Shown here piece after piece: positions 1-8,094 of a stretch of DNA of 15,962 bases. A program made the translations under genes and the position numbers. Under the pieces are notes generated by a model. That model saw only the letters and a list, made by a program, of their open reading frames with translations. It did not search any database and was not told where the DNA came from. Source of the stretch: Trichosporon coremiiforme (taxonomy: Eukaryota; Basidiomycota; Tremellomycetes; Trichosporonales; Trichosporonaceae); contig BCJJ01000115.1 of the NCBI GenBank assembly GCA_039545355.1, positions 1 through 15,962 on the forward strand. Direction: 5' to 3'. The stretch's first letter is position 1; each line of letters opens with the position of its first letter.

Positions 1-85
1 CGTTATATCAGTCGGTAGATAGTGTGACTCTTACGCTCAGAGCCGATTGATCACACAGTCATGGGTTCGAGCCCCATACGAGGCT
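1..85 (+). tRNA. tRNA-Lys (anticodon CTT), 5' end cut by window edge, intron 34-49
   Basis: The cloverleaf folds from tRNA position 5 onward. The D stem is TATC/GATA (6-9 and 18-21). The anticodon stem TGTGA (23-27) pairs with TCACA (51-55). The T arm is ATGGG/CCCAT (61-65 and 73-77) around TTCGAGC. The 3' acceptor strand ACGAGGC (78-84) would pair with GCCTCGT, of which only CGT lies in the window, so four bases are missing upstream. The loop reads C-T-CTT-A and is then interrupted after position 37 by a 16-nt intron, the canonical site for eukaryotic tRNA introns. Anticodon CTT decodes AAG lysine codons. The discriminator base T85 is the same as I recall for yeast tRNA-Lys(CTT). Confidence 0.93.
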
Positions 86-88
86 CTC

Positions 89-93
89 TTTTT
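89..93 (+). terminator. RNA polymerase III terminator of tRNA-Lys
   Basis: A run of five T begins four bases after the discriminator base of the tRNA-Lys gene. This is the usual polymerase III stop signal. Confidence 0.7.
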
Positions 94-879
94 CGCTCTT
101 GGTGGGCCGGACAGCTCTAGAACGCTCGTGGACGTGTCCAAGATCACCTTTTTCGTGGAGAAGTTCGTCTCAGCGATTCCGGGGCGCAAAATTTCAGTGG
201 CCATGTGCAGATCAGGCGCAGATTCGGAGAATTCGGGCTCTCTTGGATTTCGTTGTGAAACCTGCTGGAACCTTGAGTGCAAGAACCTGCGCCCATGGAG
301 CAGACCTTCAGAAGATGCTGATTCCCGCGATCCTGTCGACAGGCAGCTCTGCAACTGTGTTCCGAGCCATGTCCATGTCGTCCCGTGAGCTGATGCCACA
401 TCTGCATGCAGCTCCACCTCGGCAATCGCGATTGCATGTGGGGCATGTGAAACGGAGCTTAAACTTGACACAAGGCTGATGCTGCCACCCCTTGAGTTTG
501 CTCCTCGTGCTTGGCCCTGATTCACGCCAATCGTCGACAACCTCAGGTTTCGACGAGCTCTTCATTAATCCGAAACTGCGATTAAATGACTGCAATCGAT
601 TGTGCATGTCGTATGGACGGAGGTAAGGGGTGCATGACCGTGCGCAAGATTGTCTATTGTGTCGGGTTCCGATATCCCTGCTGAGGCAGCGTCGCAAGGC
701 TGCTCTGCTTTGTCCCGTCCCACCATCTTCCGACCATCATCAGCTCGGTAGTCTCGTTTCCGTCCACATCTCTTCACCCCAAGAAGCCCATGGACGACTC
801 TGTATCCCGCCCAGGCGCTCAGCGACGCGTAGAGCCCACGCCGCACTGGCCGATGCTGCGCCCCTCCTCCCCGTTGACA
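94..879. other. Spacer between two tRNA genes; no supported gene
   Basis: Open frames occur on both strands here, the longest being about 167 codons on the minus strand (37-540). That one runs through the tRNA-Lys gene, and none shows a recognisable domain or a convincing splice structure. I looked for a continuation of the REV1 relic (its catalytic motifs) in these frames and did not see one. I assign no function. Confidence 0.5.
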
Positions 880-989
880 GGTCTGATCGTATAACGGTTA
901 GTACACAAGATTCTGATTCTCACTCCTCGTTCTCTTCACGAGCTGCGGTTGTCTTTCTTGTAATCTGGGTTCGATTCCCAGTCGGACCT
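880..989 (+). tRNA. tRNA-Gln (anticodon CTG) with a 38-nt intron (917-954)
   Basis: The acceptor GGTCTGA (880-886) pairs with TCGGACC (982-988), followed by discriminator T989. The D stem GTAT (889-892) pairs with GTAC (901-904) around AACGGTTA. The anticodon stem CAAGA (906-910) pairs with TCTTG (956-960). The T stem CTGGG/CCCAG encloses TTCGATT, which also supplies the internal B box. The loop reads T-T-CTG-A and is split after position 37 by a 38-nt intron, leaving T955 as position 38. Anticodon CTG decodes CAG glutamine codons. All stems pair, with one G-T in the D stem and one G-T in the acceptor, so the gene looks functional. Confidence 0.95.
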
Positions 990-1049
990 TCTCTTGTATC
1001 CTCACGAGGAGCTGGCATCCGGGTCTGTCGACAGATGGCACTGGGACCC

Positions 1050-1054
1050 TTTTT
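1050..1054 (+). terminator. Probable polymerase III terminator of tRNA-Gln
   Basis: This is the first run of five T after the tRNA-Gln gene, about 60 bases past its 3' end. Only short T runs occur nearer, so either the 3' trailer is long or a weaker signal is used. Confidence 0.4.
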
Positions 1055-1299
1055 GGATCTCCCAGACGGATCGGTGGCCAAAATGAATGAGGAAGACACA
1101 CATGCGCATGGTCGCGCGGTGCAGTGCCTAGGAAGTCTTAATACTGATGCAACCGTGACTGCAGGCGTTCATCCGCTTGCAGGACGGATGTATCATGCCT
1201 TCAAAAGGAACGGATGAAGATCCTGCAGATCGCACTGACGCGGACTCACCTTCATCGTCTACGTGTCACTGCCCTTCTCCTCGTATCTCGGAGGAACAA

Positions 1300-2381
1300 C
1301 TAACGCCTCCGGAGCGACAACTTTTGTTGGAGTTGCCTTGGATTTGGCAGGGCCGAAATTGCTTGAATCTGGGAGGACAACCGACTGGTGGGGAGTTGGG
1401 ATTGGACCTCCCTAGGCTGTCGAGGATGGTTGTGCAGCTGTACTGAGTGGCTGTGATAAGGTGGTTCGTGTCTTGATGGGGACAACTTTGATGGTGCCCG
1501 GTGTTGAGGAGGAGGCTGGTCAAGCGAAGGTTGGGCAGGAGCAGCTTTGACGGGAGGCGCAAGCTTCTGGGAAGTCTAGGGCTTCCGTGACGTTCGCAAC
1601 AGGCTTCCACCAGCCTTCATGGGAGCAACAGCAACTGTCAGAGGTTTCTGAGGAGGTGCGAGTTCTGAAGCTTGCAGATGCTCTTGCTCAATCGCCACAG
1701 GCTCCTTGGCTTCTGGCCCAGCAGGAGCGACAAAGCTGGCCAGGCCCTGCTTGTTGCCAGCTCTCAGCCTCCACTTGCACCAGTCAACAACTTTCTCTCT
1801 CTCAACACTTTCAAGCACAAATCCCTTGCAGACGACATGGTAATCCTCGAGCTCCTTGAACTTTGCGATGGTGAGAACTGGTGTGACGATGTAATCGAGC
1901 TCGTGCTTCCTCCGGAGGAAGGGCACAACAGTGCTATCTCTTTGCATGATCATTTTCCTGAGGTCCTCCATGTTCAGCTTTGTGCTGCCGTTGATGTAGA
2001 ACGCCAAGCCCTTGAACAGCTGTGGCAGGTTGGAGACGGCGGCCAGTTCTCAGTTCTGTGTCTGCACCTTCTTATCCTTGTTCTTCATGTACGAAGTGAT
2101 GTCTCCGAACGAGTTCGCAGCGTACTCTGCTCGTTGCAGGTATGAGTGCACCTCAAGTCCATCAGTCACTCCATGGGTGTGGAGATGCGTGGGGATGAAG
2201 GTGAGCTCTGTGCCCCCGAAGCCCAGCAGGGGGAGGGCTCGTCACACTGCTCACGCTTCTTCTGCACAGTGTCTGATGTGTCAGAGGAGAGTTCGTAGTG
2301 CAGCCGCTTGGCCGGTGGCGGATCGATCGTCTCCACTATCTCAAGTGCTCCCTCCCAGAAGGTTTGGGATGACGAGGCCAT
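1300..2381 (-). pseudogene. REV1: REV1 relic: N-terminus and BRCT domain only, two in-frame stops
   Basis: Rev1 is a nuclear Y-family dCMP transferase and scaffold for translesion synthesis. Reading on the minus strand, exon 1 (2381-2255) is followed by a 47-nt intron (2208-2254, GTGAGC...CACAG) and exon 2. Exon 2 shows the Rev1 pre-BRCT signature FGDITSYMKNK, then a BRCT domain (about 2030-1750) containing AFYINGSTKLNMEDLRKMI, DYIVTP and VVDWCKWRLR. The frame is broken by TGA at 2050-2052 (codon 95) and by TAG at 1576-1578 (codon 253). After the TAG the same frame stays open with a Pro/Gln/Ser-rich stretch typical of the Rev1 linker until a stop at 1300-1302. No polymerase palm, fingers or PAD follows before the tRNA-Gln gene. 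The usual glycine pair of the BRCT domain is also absent (QRDSTVV). A short BRCT protein starting at an internal Met (2007) is possible but I think unlikely. Confidence 0.8.
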
Positions 2382-2608
2382 GTCATATTATGAGCTGCCC
2401 TTGAGGTCGAGACTGATGGCGATGGTGAGACGACAAAATCGAGGTTGACGTCAACTGTCGGGCCTACGTCCATGCGGCATGACATCAACCTCATCTCGAT
2501 TGCGAACAACCTCATTAGCGGAAGTAAATTCTGCTTACCTCACCTTAGCCTCTGCGCAATCGAGTTATCTCGGTGATTTCCGAGTCGTGCTGAGCTCTTT
2601 CATCGAAG
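2382..2608. promoter_or_regulatory. Shared upstream region between divergent REV1 relic and LYS5
   Basis: The 227 bases separate two start codons facing away from each other, so the promoters of both genes must lie here or overlap the coding regions. I see no clear TATA box or named factor site. An open frame starting at 2479 on the plus strand shows no recognisable protein and runs over the LYS5 start in another frame. Confidence 0.45.
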
Positions 2609-3420
2609 ATGGTGCGACTCTTCGCACTCAAGGTGCCGTCAGATGTCTCGGAGGAGGTGGGTTAGCTTGGCACTGCTCAGGTAGCTGATTTCAGACCTTC
2701 GATCAGCTTCTGCACCACTTGCCAGAGCGTGTGCAAGATCATGTACGGCGCTTTCGGCACCCTGACGACGCAGAGCTCACTGGTTGCACGGCTTTTGCCG
2801 ACTTGGTACCTGCGTGATGCTGGCATCATCTCTCCGTCAGAGCATCCCAAGTTTGGTGTAGCCTCAAGAGGAAAGCTGTATCTGCTTGAGCCGAAGGCCA
2901 AAGTTGCTTTCAACACGACACACGAGGGTGAATATGTGCTCTTGGCGATCGGAGATGGAGAAGTTGGCGTAGATGTCATGGACCTGCCTAAGGATCCGCA
3001 GGAGCTCGAGGAAGGCATTTCGATCCAGGTCAGTACAACATGCTCCAACGATCTCTTTTCTCGAGCTAATGCCAGCTCACCAAAGATGAACAGTTGAAAC
3101 TGTCAACGACAAGCGGCATTATTAAATCGAAGTACCTGACGACGCTGTGGACAATGAAGGAAGGCTACACCAAGGCAATTGGAACAGGAATTTCATTTGG
3201 GCTCGATCAGATAAATGTCCATGTCAGTGACGGACAGGTCTCCGCCCTCGGGGTAGATGGCAAAGATGCCCGATTAGATGGTTGGCACTGGGCTGTTGGC
3301 AGCTTGGATGCTGGAGCATACGGCTGGGCCATCATCTGGAAGGGCGAGGACAACCAGACTGTGATTCCGGAGCCACTGGACTGGAATGTGTTCGTGCACT
3401 TTTTCATCGGACACGACTAG
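2609..3420 (+). CDS. LYS5: LYS5/AASDHPPT-type 4'-phosphopantetheinyl transferase with apparent frameshift
   Basis: The family moves phosphopantetheine from CoA to a serine on carrier proteins; in fungi Lys5 activates the alpha-aminoadipate reductase Lys2, and some members serve polyketide or peptide synthetases. The model is exon 1 at 2609-2656, a 38-nt intron (2657-2694), exon 2 at 2695-3028, a 47-nt intron (3029-3075, GTCAGT...TGCCAG with AGCTAAT before it), and exon 3 at 3076-3420. Visible motifs are MVRLFALKVPSD at the start, RVQDHVRRFRHPDDA, FNTTHEG (2909-2929), VGVDVM (2963-2980, metal and CoA site) and WTMKEGYTKA (from 3148). The oddity is that HPDDA lies in one frame and the following SSLVARLLPTWYLRD in the next, so the frame shifts by +1 around 2770-2773. 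Unshifted, translation would stop at TGA 2815-2817. The shift could be a true lesion, a sequencing error, or recoding. The 3' end converges on UTP15, 56 bases apart. Confidence 0.82.
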
Positions 3421-3476
3421 AGACATAGAATGCTAGTGTTACATCAGATGGTCTATAATGCTATTTGGTACCCAGG

Positions 3477-5073
3477 TTATGACTGCAGCCGGCTCATGGC
3501 AGCCTGGGCGAGGGTCATGTCAAGCGCTCCGCGGAGCTTGAAGAGCTCGCGCTGGAAAGCAAGCTCGCGCTCGACACGGCCGTTCAGTTTGGCAAGAAGC
3601 TCATCAACCAGCGGGGAGTGGCCGAGCTGGGGTGAGTAGAGGTCGAGCAGAACGGAAACAACATCGGCGCATGCCTCGCCGAATCGCGGATCAGTGACGT
3701 GACGGGTGAGGAAGCTGAGCAGTGGCTCTAGGGTCACGTCATCGCGACCGGAAAGGGCGACGCGGAGAGCATCGCGCTGAACAAGCTCGAGAATAAGCGC
3801 AAACGTCGTCGTGGGTCGGACAGTCTTCTTCAGCGCGGCATCCAGAGCAGCAGAATACTTGAACGACTTCAGGTACTTGTCGTAATCGCGGAGACGCTCC
3901 TTCCTCCTGGTCTCAACACGGAACTCGTCGGAGGGGCCAATCACAGGTCCAAGAGCAGCTCCCTTGGCCTTGACGTGGCCACGTCCGAAGACAGCCTCCA
4001 TGTCGGCGAAGTACTCGTAGGCGCCGTTGGCGATGGCAGCCTGCTTCGCCTCCTCCTCGGCAACCTCCTTGGCCTTGGCGTCACGGCGGCGGACACTGAG
4101 CGTACCGTCCGACATTCCAGCAGCGATATGCGTGTCATCGGGTGAAACAGCAAGCGACAGAATCGGCGCGGGGTAGCGCATGGTGTGAACAACCTTCCAC
4201 TCCTCGACGTCGTAAGCCTTGACCATGGTGTCGAGGGAACCGGTCAGGACGCGGCCCTTCGAGCCGTCGAAGGCCAGGGTGGTGATCGTTTTCTGGTGGT
4301 TGCTGAGAGCACGGACACAGCGTCCCATAGCCAGGTCCCAAACACGCAGAATCGGTCCACCAGCGGACATGGCGACACCTCCTGACGGGAAGGCGAGAAC
4401 GTCCTCAACGGGGGCTCCTCCATGGCGCATGGTGATCGTGCAGTTTGACTGCGCGGGCACACGAACATCCCAGAGCTTAATGGTCGAGTCGTAGGATGAG
4501 GAAAGGATAAGATGGGGAGCGGTGAAGACGGCAGCGCGAACGTAATCGGTGTGTCCCTCAAGAGTCGTGAGGCACTCCTGCGTCGAGACATCCCACAACC
4601 GGACTGTTGTGTCGTCAGAGCCGGACAGAACCTGGGGGAGGTAGTCGGAGAAGTGGGTAACGTGAACCGGCCTGATGTTAGTACGTTCCAAACAGCACAA
4701 CTCACTGGTTGTGTCCCTTGAACGTTCTCAGAACAGCTCTGCTTCCAACATCGAACACCTGAACAATCGCATCATCGCTTCCGGCCACCATGAGCTTGCC
4801 GTCCTTCCTGAACTCTCCGCATCGCGCCGTGTCCTTGAATCTTGACACAGTCTTCACGACCTTTCCAGTCTTCGGAGCGTAAACGAGCACTCGCGTGCTG
4901 GACGTAACGGCATATCGGTGCGGGCGAGCTGGGGAGAAGTGGATGTGGGTGACGGGGGCGTTCTGCTTGATGAAGAGAGGGTGACGGAATGAGTGGAAGT
5001 GGCGCGAGTGCGGGTTGATGCTCGACGTCGCGCGCGGCGCTGTCGGCAGCGCCTGAAGCGGGTGGAAGTCCAT
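3477..5073 (-). CDS. UTP15: UTP15, U3 snoRNP / SSU processome WD40 protein
   Basis: Utp15 belongs to the t-UTP (UtpA) subcomplex of the nucleolar small-subunit processome and is needed for 18S pre-rRNA processing. Two exons (5073-4706 and 4671-3477) give 520 residues, against 513-518 that I recall for yeast and human. WD40 repeats fill about residues 35-330, with blade ends such as VRLWDV, IKLWDV and LRVWDL, and the family-typical blocks FPSGGVAMSAGG and RYPAPILSLAVSPD. A charged stretch follows, then the UTP15 C-terminal helical domain from about residue 385 (FKYSAALDAALKKTVRPTT) to near the end. The start at 5073 has a good context (GCAGCCATGG) and no earlier in-frame Met fits. The reading frame is intact after removal of one 34-nt intron. 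It converges on LYS5. Confidence 0.95.
4672..4705 (-). other. 34-nt spliceosomal intron in UTP15
   Basis: On the minus strand the intron begins GTGAGT and ends CATCAG, with a perfect TACTAAC branch sequence only a few bases before the acceptor. It is phase 2 (CA|G). Its removal joins HN to QPVHVTHF within a continuous WD40 blade. Without removal the frame meets TGA at once. Confidence 0.93.
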
Positions 5074-5420
5074 GGCTGCTTGTGACTCGAGTCTGCAAGC
5101 TGCTCGTCAGTGATGGTCGCGATGCAAGTCAGTCACTCGTAACTTACACGACCTCCACTCAGAAATCTTGAGTGGCGATCGGCCAGTTGCCTCCGACACG
5201 TCATAAAATTTGCTTATCAGATTTGATTAGAGGTATATCATAGTCTAATCACGTGACTTAAGAAGGTTCGTATTGCGAGTTGTAACTCTTAAGCTTCATT
5301 GTCGCAGGCGGAGGAATGGACAACACGTTTAGGTGAATGAGCGCCCTAAAGTTGCTGAGGTGTCCTGTGCTGGACGTTGATGCCAAGGAAAGGTGACTAC
5401 CCACTACTGAAAGATGAGCG
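5074..5420 (-). promoter_or_regulatory. UTP15 upstream region with CACGTG palindrome (5250-5255)
   Basis: This AT-richer stretch lies upstream of the UTP15 start. It holds a CACGTGAC element at 5250-5257, an E-box core bound by bHLH factors such as Cbf1 in fungi, about 180 bases from the start codon. It also holds an AAAATTT core at 5206-5212, which resembles the RRPE element of yeast ribosome-biogenesis genes. Both assignments rest on motif resemblance only; no coding signal is convincing here. Confidence 0.35.
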
Positions 5421-5716
5421 TGTGGCATGGTGTGTCGTCGTGACGATCTTGAAAATGAGCGGCCCATCAGCGCCCTTCAGCGAGAAAGTTTAGTCGGGGC
5501 TCGAAGTCGTATCAGGAAGCAGAAGCACTCCGTGGGTCAGATTTTGTCATTAGTGCACCATAGTTGCCGTGGAGCGAGGACCAACACGCGTCAGGGCAAT
5601 GATGGCGACAGTGTTGGCCGGAGAGGTGGCATTGTCACAGCGGTCCCAATAAGGAGACCGATGCCTGCTTCCCTAATGCCGTCATCAAGAACGGTAATCA
5701 GACGTGAACCCAGCTG

Positions 5717-6190
5717 TCAGACTTGTCGATGGAGACAGGTGAGTGCGGACGGAGCAGTCTCCTCAGATATCAACCAGCCACCTGGACGTGTGTGTAGCTG
5801 CACAGGCAGTGTCGAGAGCATGCGAAGCCGACCCTGCAGAAGCTGCCAGGAGAAGAAAATCAAGGCTGCCAAAATAAAAGCCATCATGATAACTGGCAGG
5901 GCTAACAGACGGGCTGATAACGTAGCACTGCAGCGTAAAAACCGCATTACTGGGTGCGAAGAGGCGGGATAGTCGCAGTTTGCCGGCGCGTATGGGTCTG
6001 AGGATGGAGAGATGAATGAACAAGGCATATCCGCTGCTGAGGCTGCCTCCGACTCAGAGTTTTCTAGCATCACGGAATTTGTTCTTCTAGCATCGTCTGC
6101 CGCTGGGAGCAGGAAGAAACACAGTGACAGGAAAGGGGAATCAGACAGGGGGGGCGTGGCGCAGTTTGCTGCAAACCGGGTTAAGCTCAA
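5717..6190 (-). CDS. Possible hypothetical protein with one membrane helix
   Basis: I do not recognise this. The frame gives up to 157 residues. A short hydrophobic patch lies at about 19-30, followed by a polar Ser/Ala/Glu-rich segment (from a second Met at residue 41), and then a strong hydrophobic segment at about 95-117 (LLALPVIMMAFILAALIFFSW) followed by basic residues. That would fit a small single-pass membrane protein or one exon of a larger one. A second open stretch lies further downstream on the same strand around 5600-5690 and could be another exon, but I could not find a splice that joins them in frame. The opposite strand also has a long open frame (5427-5972) with no recognisable content. 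It may equally be non-coding or a decayed gene. Confidence 0.22.
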   Translation of the reverse strand: MSLTRFAANCATPPLSDSPFLSLCFFLLPAADDARRTNSVMLENSESEAASAADMPCSFISPSSDPYAPANCDYPASSHPVMRFLRCSATLSARLLALPVIMMAFILAALIFFSWQLLQGRLRMLSTLPVQLHTRPGGWLISEETAPSALTCLHRQV

Positions 6191-6630
6191 CTCCGCTTCC
6201 GCTGGGCATGGATCCTTGGACGCTCAGGTTGCCGCAAGCACTGTGGCACGCGCACTACCCAGTCGAGCACTACCTCGAATTCGCCTTTAGCAACTGTCAA
6301 CATTAGCGCCACTTCGCCGAGGAAATTTGAGGACTAGATGTCCCCTTCAACCAGCCCGGCATCGTCACCCTCCGTCACGTCAGCCCCTCCCCTGTCGCTT
6401 CGTCGCCACCTTCCGTCCTCCGCGGAGGATACGACACACTGCCTCCGGTACCCTGCCAGCGGCAGAGTCCGTCACCCGCCTCGCTATCCCCTCCAGGCCA
6501 AATGCAAACGCAGAGCGCCTTTTTATACTCCCGGCCAGCCACCTAGCCTGTGGAGGTCGCGAAGAACGCCGATCCCGCTGCCCCCCCTGCGTCGCCTGCG
6601 CCGTCTTCGGCGCTGAAGCACATAGAGAGG

Positions 6631-8094
6631 ATGAACGTGCAGGAGCCCATCACTCAGGAGCCACAATCGTCATTGTTGTCCCTCACCGCGGCTGCCGCCC
6701 AGCTCCTCAGCGACCTGAAGGGTACTCTTCGCAATACCGTTGCGCGCTTTAAGAAGACTGCTGCAACCAGAACAGTCGAGATTTCTGCCATTGTCGAAGC
6801 CTCTGCCTTCGTCGAAGATACCGATGCCCCCGACGTCGTTGATTGCTCCGTGGCTGCCGAGGCGGCTTGTTTGTCTGAGGCGCATACCGGTTCATCCGCC
6901 ACTCCGGGTTCTACCTCGTCGACCGTCTCCTCTAGCATGCCTGTGCCTTTAGCTGCGCCTACGACTACCCAGAACGGCGGAACCAGCACAGCCAGCCAGC
7001 TCCAGTTGCTCTCGTCAAGCTCGCCTCGTCCGCTTCACGCGGTTACAGGCGGATCAAATCTCCCGTTACCTCCAGATCCCGTCGCCAGGTCCCGAGGCGA
7101 CCACCACCTCTCCTAGCTCGGTGTTCAGTGCAGTTCTAGATCGTTCTCCGACTCAGAACAGAATCCCCACTGAACAGACCTCGGCCGATTGTCCTGCGCC
7201 GCGCCAGATCTCGTCCTCAACTGTGTCTGCTCTTCCGGTCCGCCCCTCGGCAACGGTTTCAGTCCCGTCCTCTGCTCCTACTGGTCTATCGCAATTCTGT
7301 TATTCAAACCTGCGCCAGATCTCGTCCTCCACCACACCATCCCGAGCCGTCCAGTCCCCCGCTTCCCGGCAGCTTACCCAGTCCGTGCCCGTGGATCGTC
7401 AGAGGTTTGTACATCAGCTCCGCCGCAGACCCTGTCCAGCTCCGCGCCCCAAATCTGGCCTCCCAACCAGATCACCCTCCTCGCTCCCGCCTATCTGGCC
7501 CCCGACCTCTCTTTAAATCTCTGCTATCTCCTTACACCCGCCCAAATCCAGGCTCTCTGGCCCTGCTCTGCACTCCCCGAGCCTCCGCCGCCGCCTCCGC
7601 CGCCCTAGTTCACAAACTTCTGCCCCTCTTAGCCGCCTTCACGCTCTCACACACCCGCCTGGCTGCTGGACACCTACGGCGCATCGGTGTCAAGCTCGAG
7701 CTCCATCCCTCCCCTCGAGTGCGATACAAGTGCAACCGTGAAGGTGCTGATTGGTATCGCTACCGCCGTGGCAGGTACACACACGCACAGAGTGAGGAGC
7801 CGTTTGTGTCATCCAGGGCAGCACTGTGGACTAGTATGGACTGGACGACGTCGCCGCCGAGCGATTCGCGTGCGAGGCCCGGGAGATAGAGTCAACACTC
7901 CTGCATCTCGTGCTGAGTTTCGCCTTGCCTCCAACTCCACGGCTGCTCACTCCCCGGCGACAAACACGGCTTCCGGCTCGACGACTGTCCTGTCTCCAGT
8001 TGGGGCTTTAAGTTGGGCGGGCATCCCACTCGATGTCCGTGAAGAGTTCTACCTTCAGGGCTTGCTTGCTGTCCACTCCTCTGCCTCGAAGTAG
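6631..8094 (+). CDS. Ser/Pro-rich unknown gene or gene relic; frame not continuous
   Basis: I do not recognise a family. Codon composition (C, T or G in third positions) looks coding for most of this stretch, but the best frame changes. From ATG 6631 one frame runs to TAG 7114-7116 and starts MNVQEPITQEPQSSLLSLTA. About 7045-7415 favours the next frame (QADQISRYLQIPSPGPEATT and onward). Then 7416-7608 returns to the first and ends in eight prolines and TAG. Then 7595-7760 favours the third (ALVHKLLPLLAAF, IGVKLELHPSPRVRYKC), followed by a GTACAC donor-like site at 7773. The final part in the first frame ends with FYLQGLLAVHSSASK at 8094. I could not build a set of introns that joins these in frame. 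It may be a multi-intron gene, a frameshifted pseudogene, or composition bias imitating coding. It would converge on STU2. Confidence 0.3.
7201..7218 (+). repeat. 18-nt perfect direct repeat, copy 1
   Basis: The sequence GCGCCAGATCTCGTCCTC occurs here and again at 7312-7329. The offset is 111 bases (37 codons), so the copies share a reading frame; in the frame favoured here each gives the peptide RQISSS. This mildly supports the stretch being, or having been, coding. Confidence 0.75.
7312..7329 (+). repeat. 18-nt perfect direct repeat, copy 2
   Basis: This is the second copy of the element at 7201-7218, identical over all 18 bases and lying in phase with it. Confidence 0.75.

Noticed and set aside
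37..540. 167-codon open frame on the minus strand
   Set aside because: It runs through the tRNA-Lys gene on the other strand and shows no domain. A short stretch has coding-like codons, but not enough to support a gene.
2657..2680. Alternative acceptor at 2680 in LYS5 intron 1 that would restore the downstream frame without a frameshift
   Set aside because: It would need a 24-nt intron and would replace the conserved segment RVQDHVRRFRHPDDA with unrelated sequence, so the frameshift reading is preferred.
2479..2688. 69-codon open frame on the plus strand
   Set aside because: It overlaps LYS5 exon 1 in another frame and shows no family signal.
4244..4705. 153-codon Ser/Pro-rich open frame on the minus strand
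   Set aside because: It is a shadow of the UTP15 WD40 exon in another frame.
5427..5972. 181-codon open frame on the plus strand with a possible GTGAGT donor at about 5739
   Set aside because: It has no recognisable motif, an Arg/Cys-rich composition typical of non-coding GC-rich frames, and no acceptor giving a sensible continuation.
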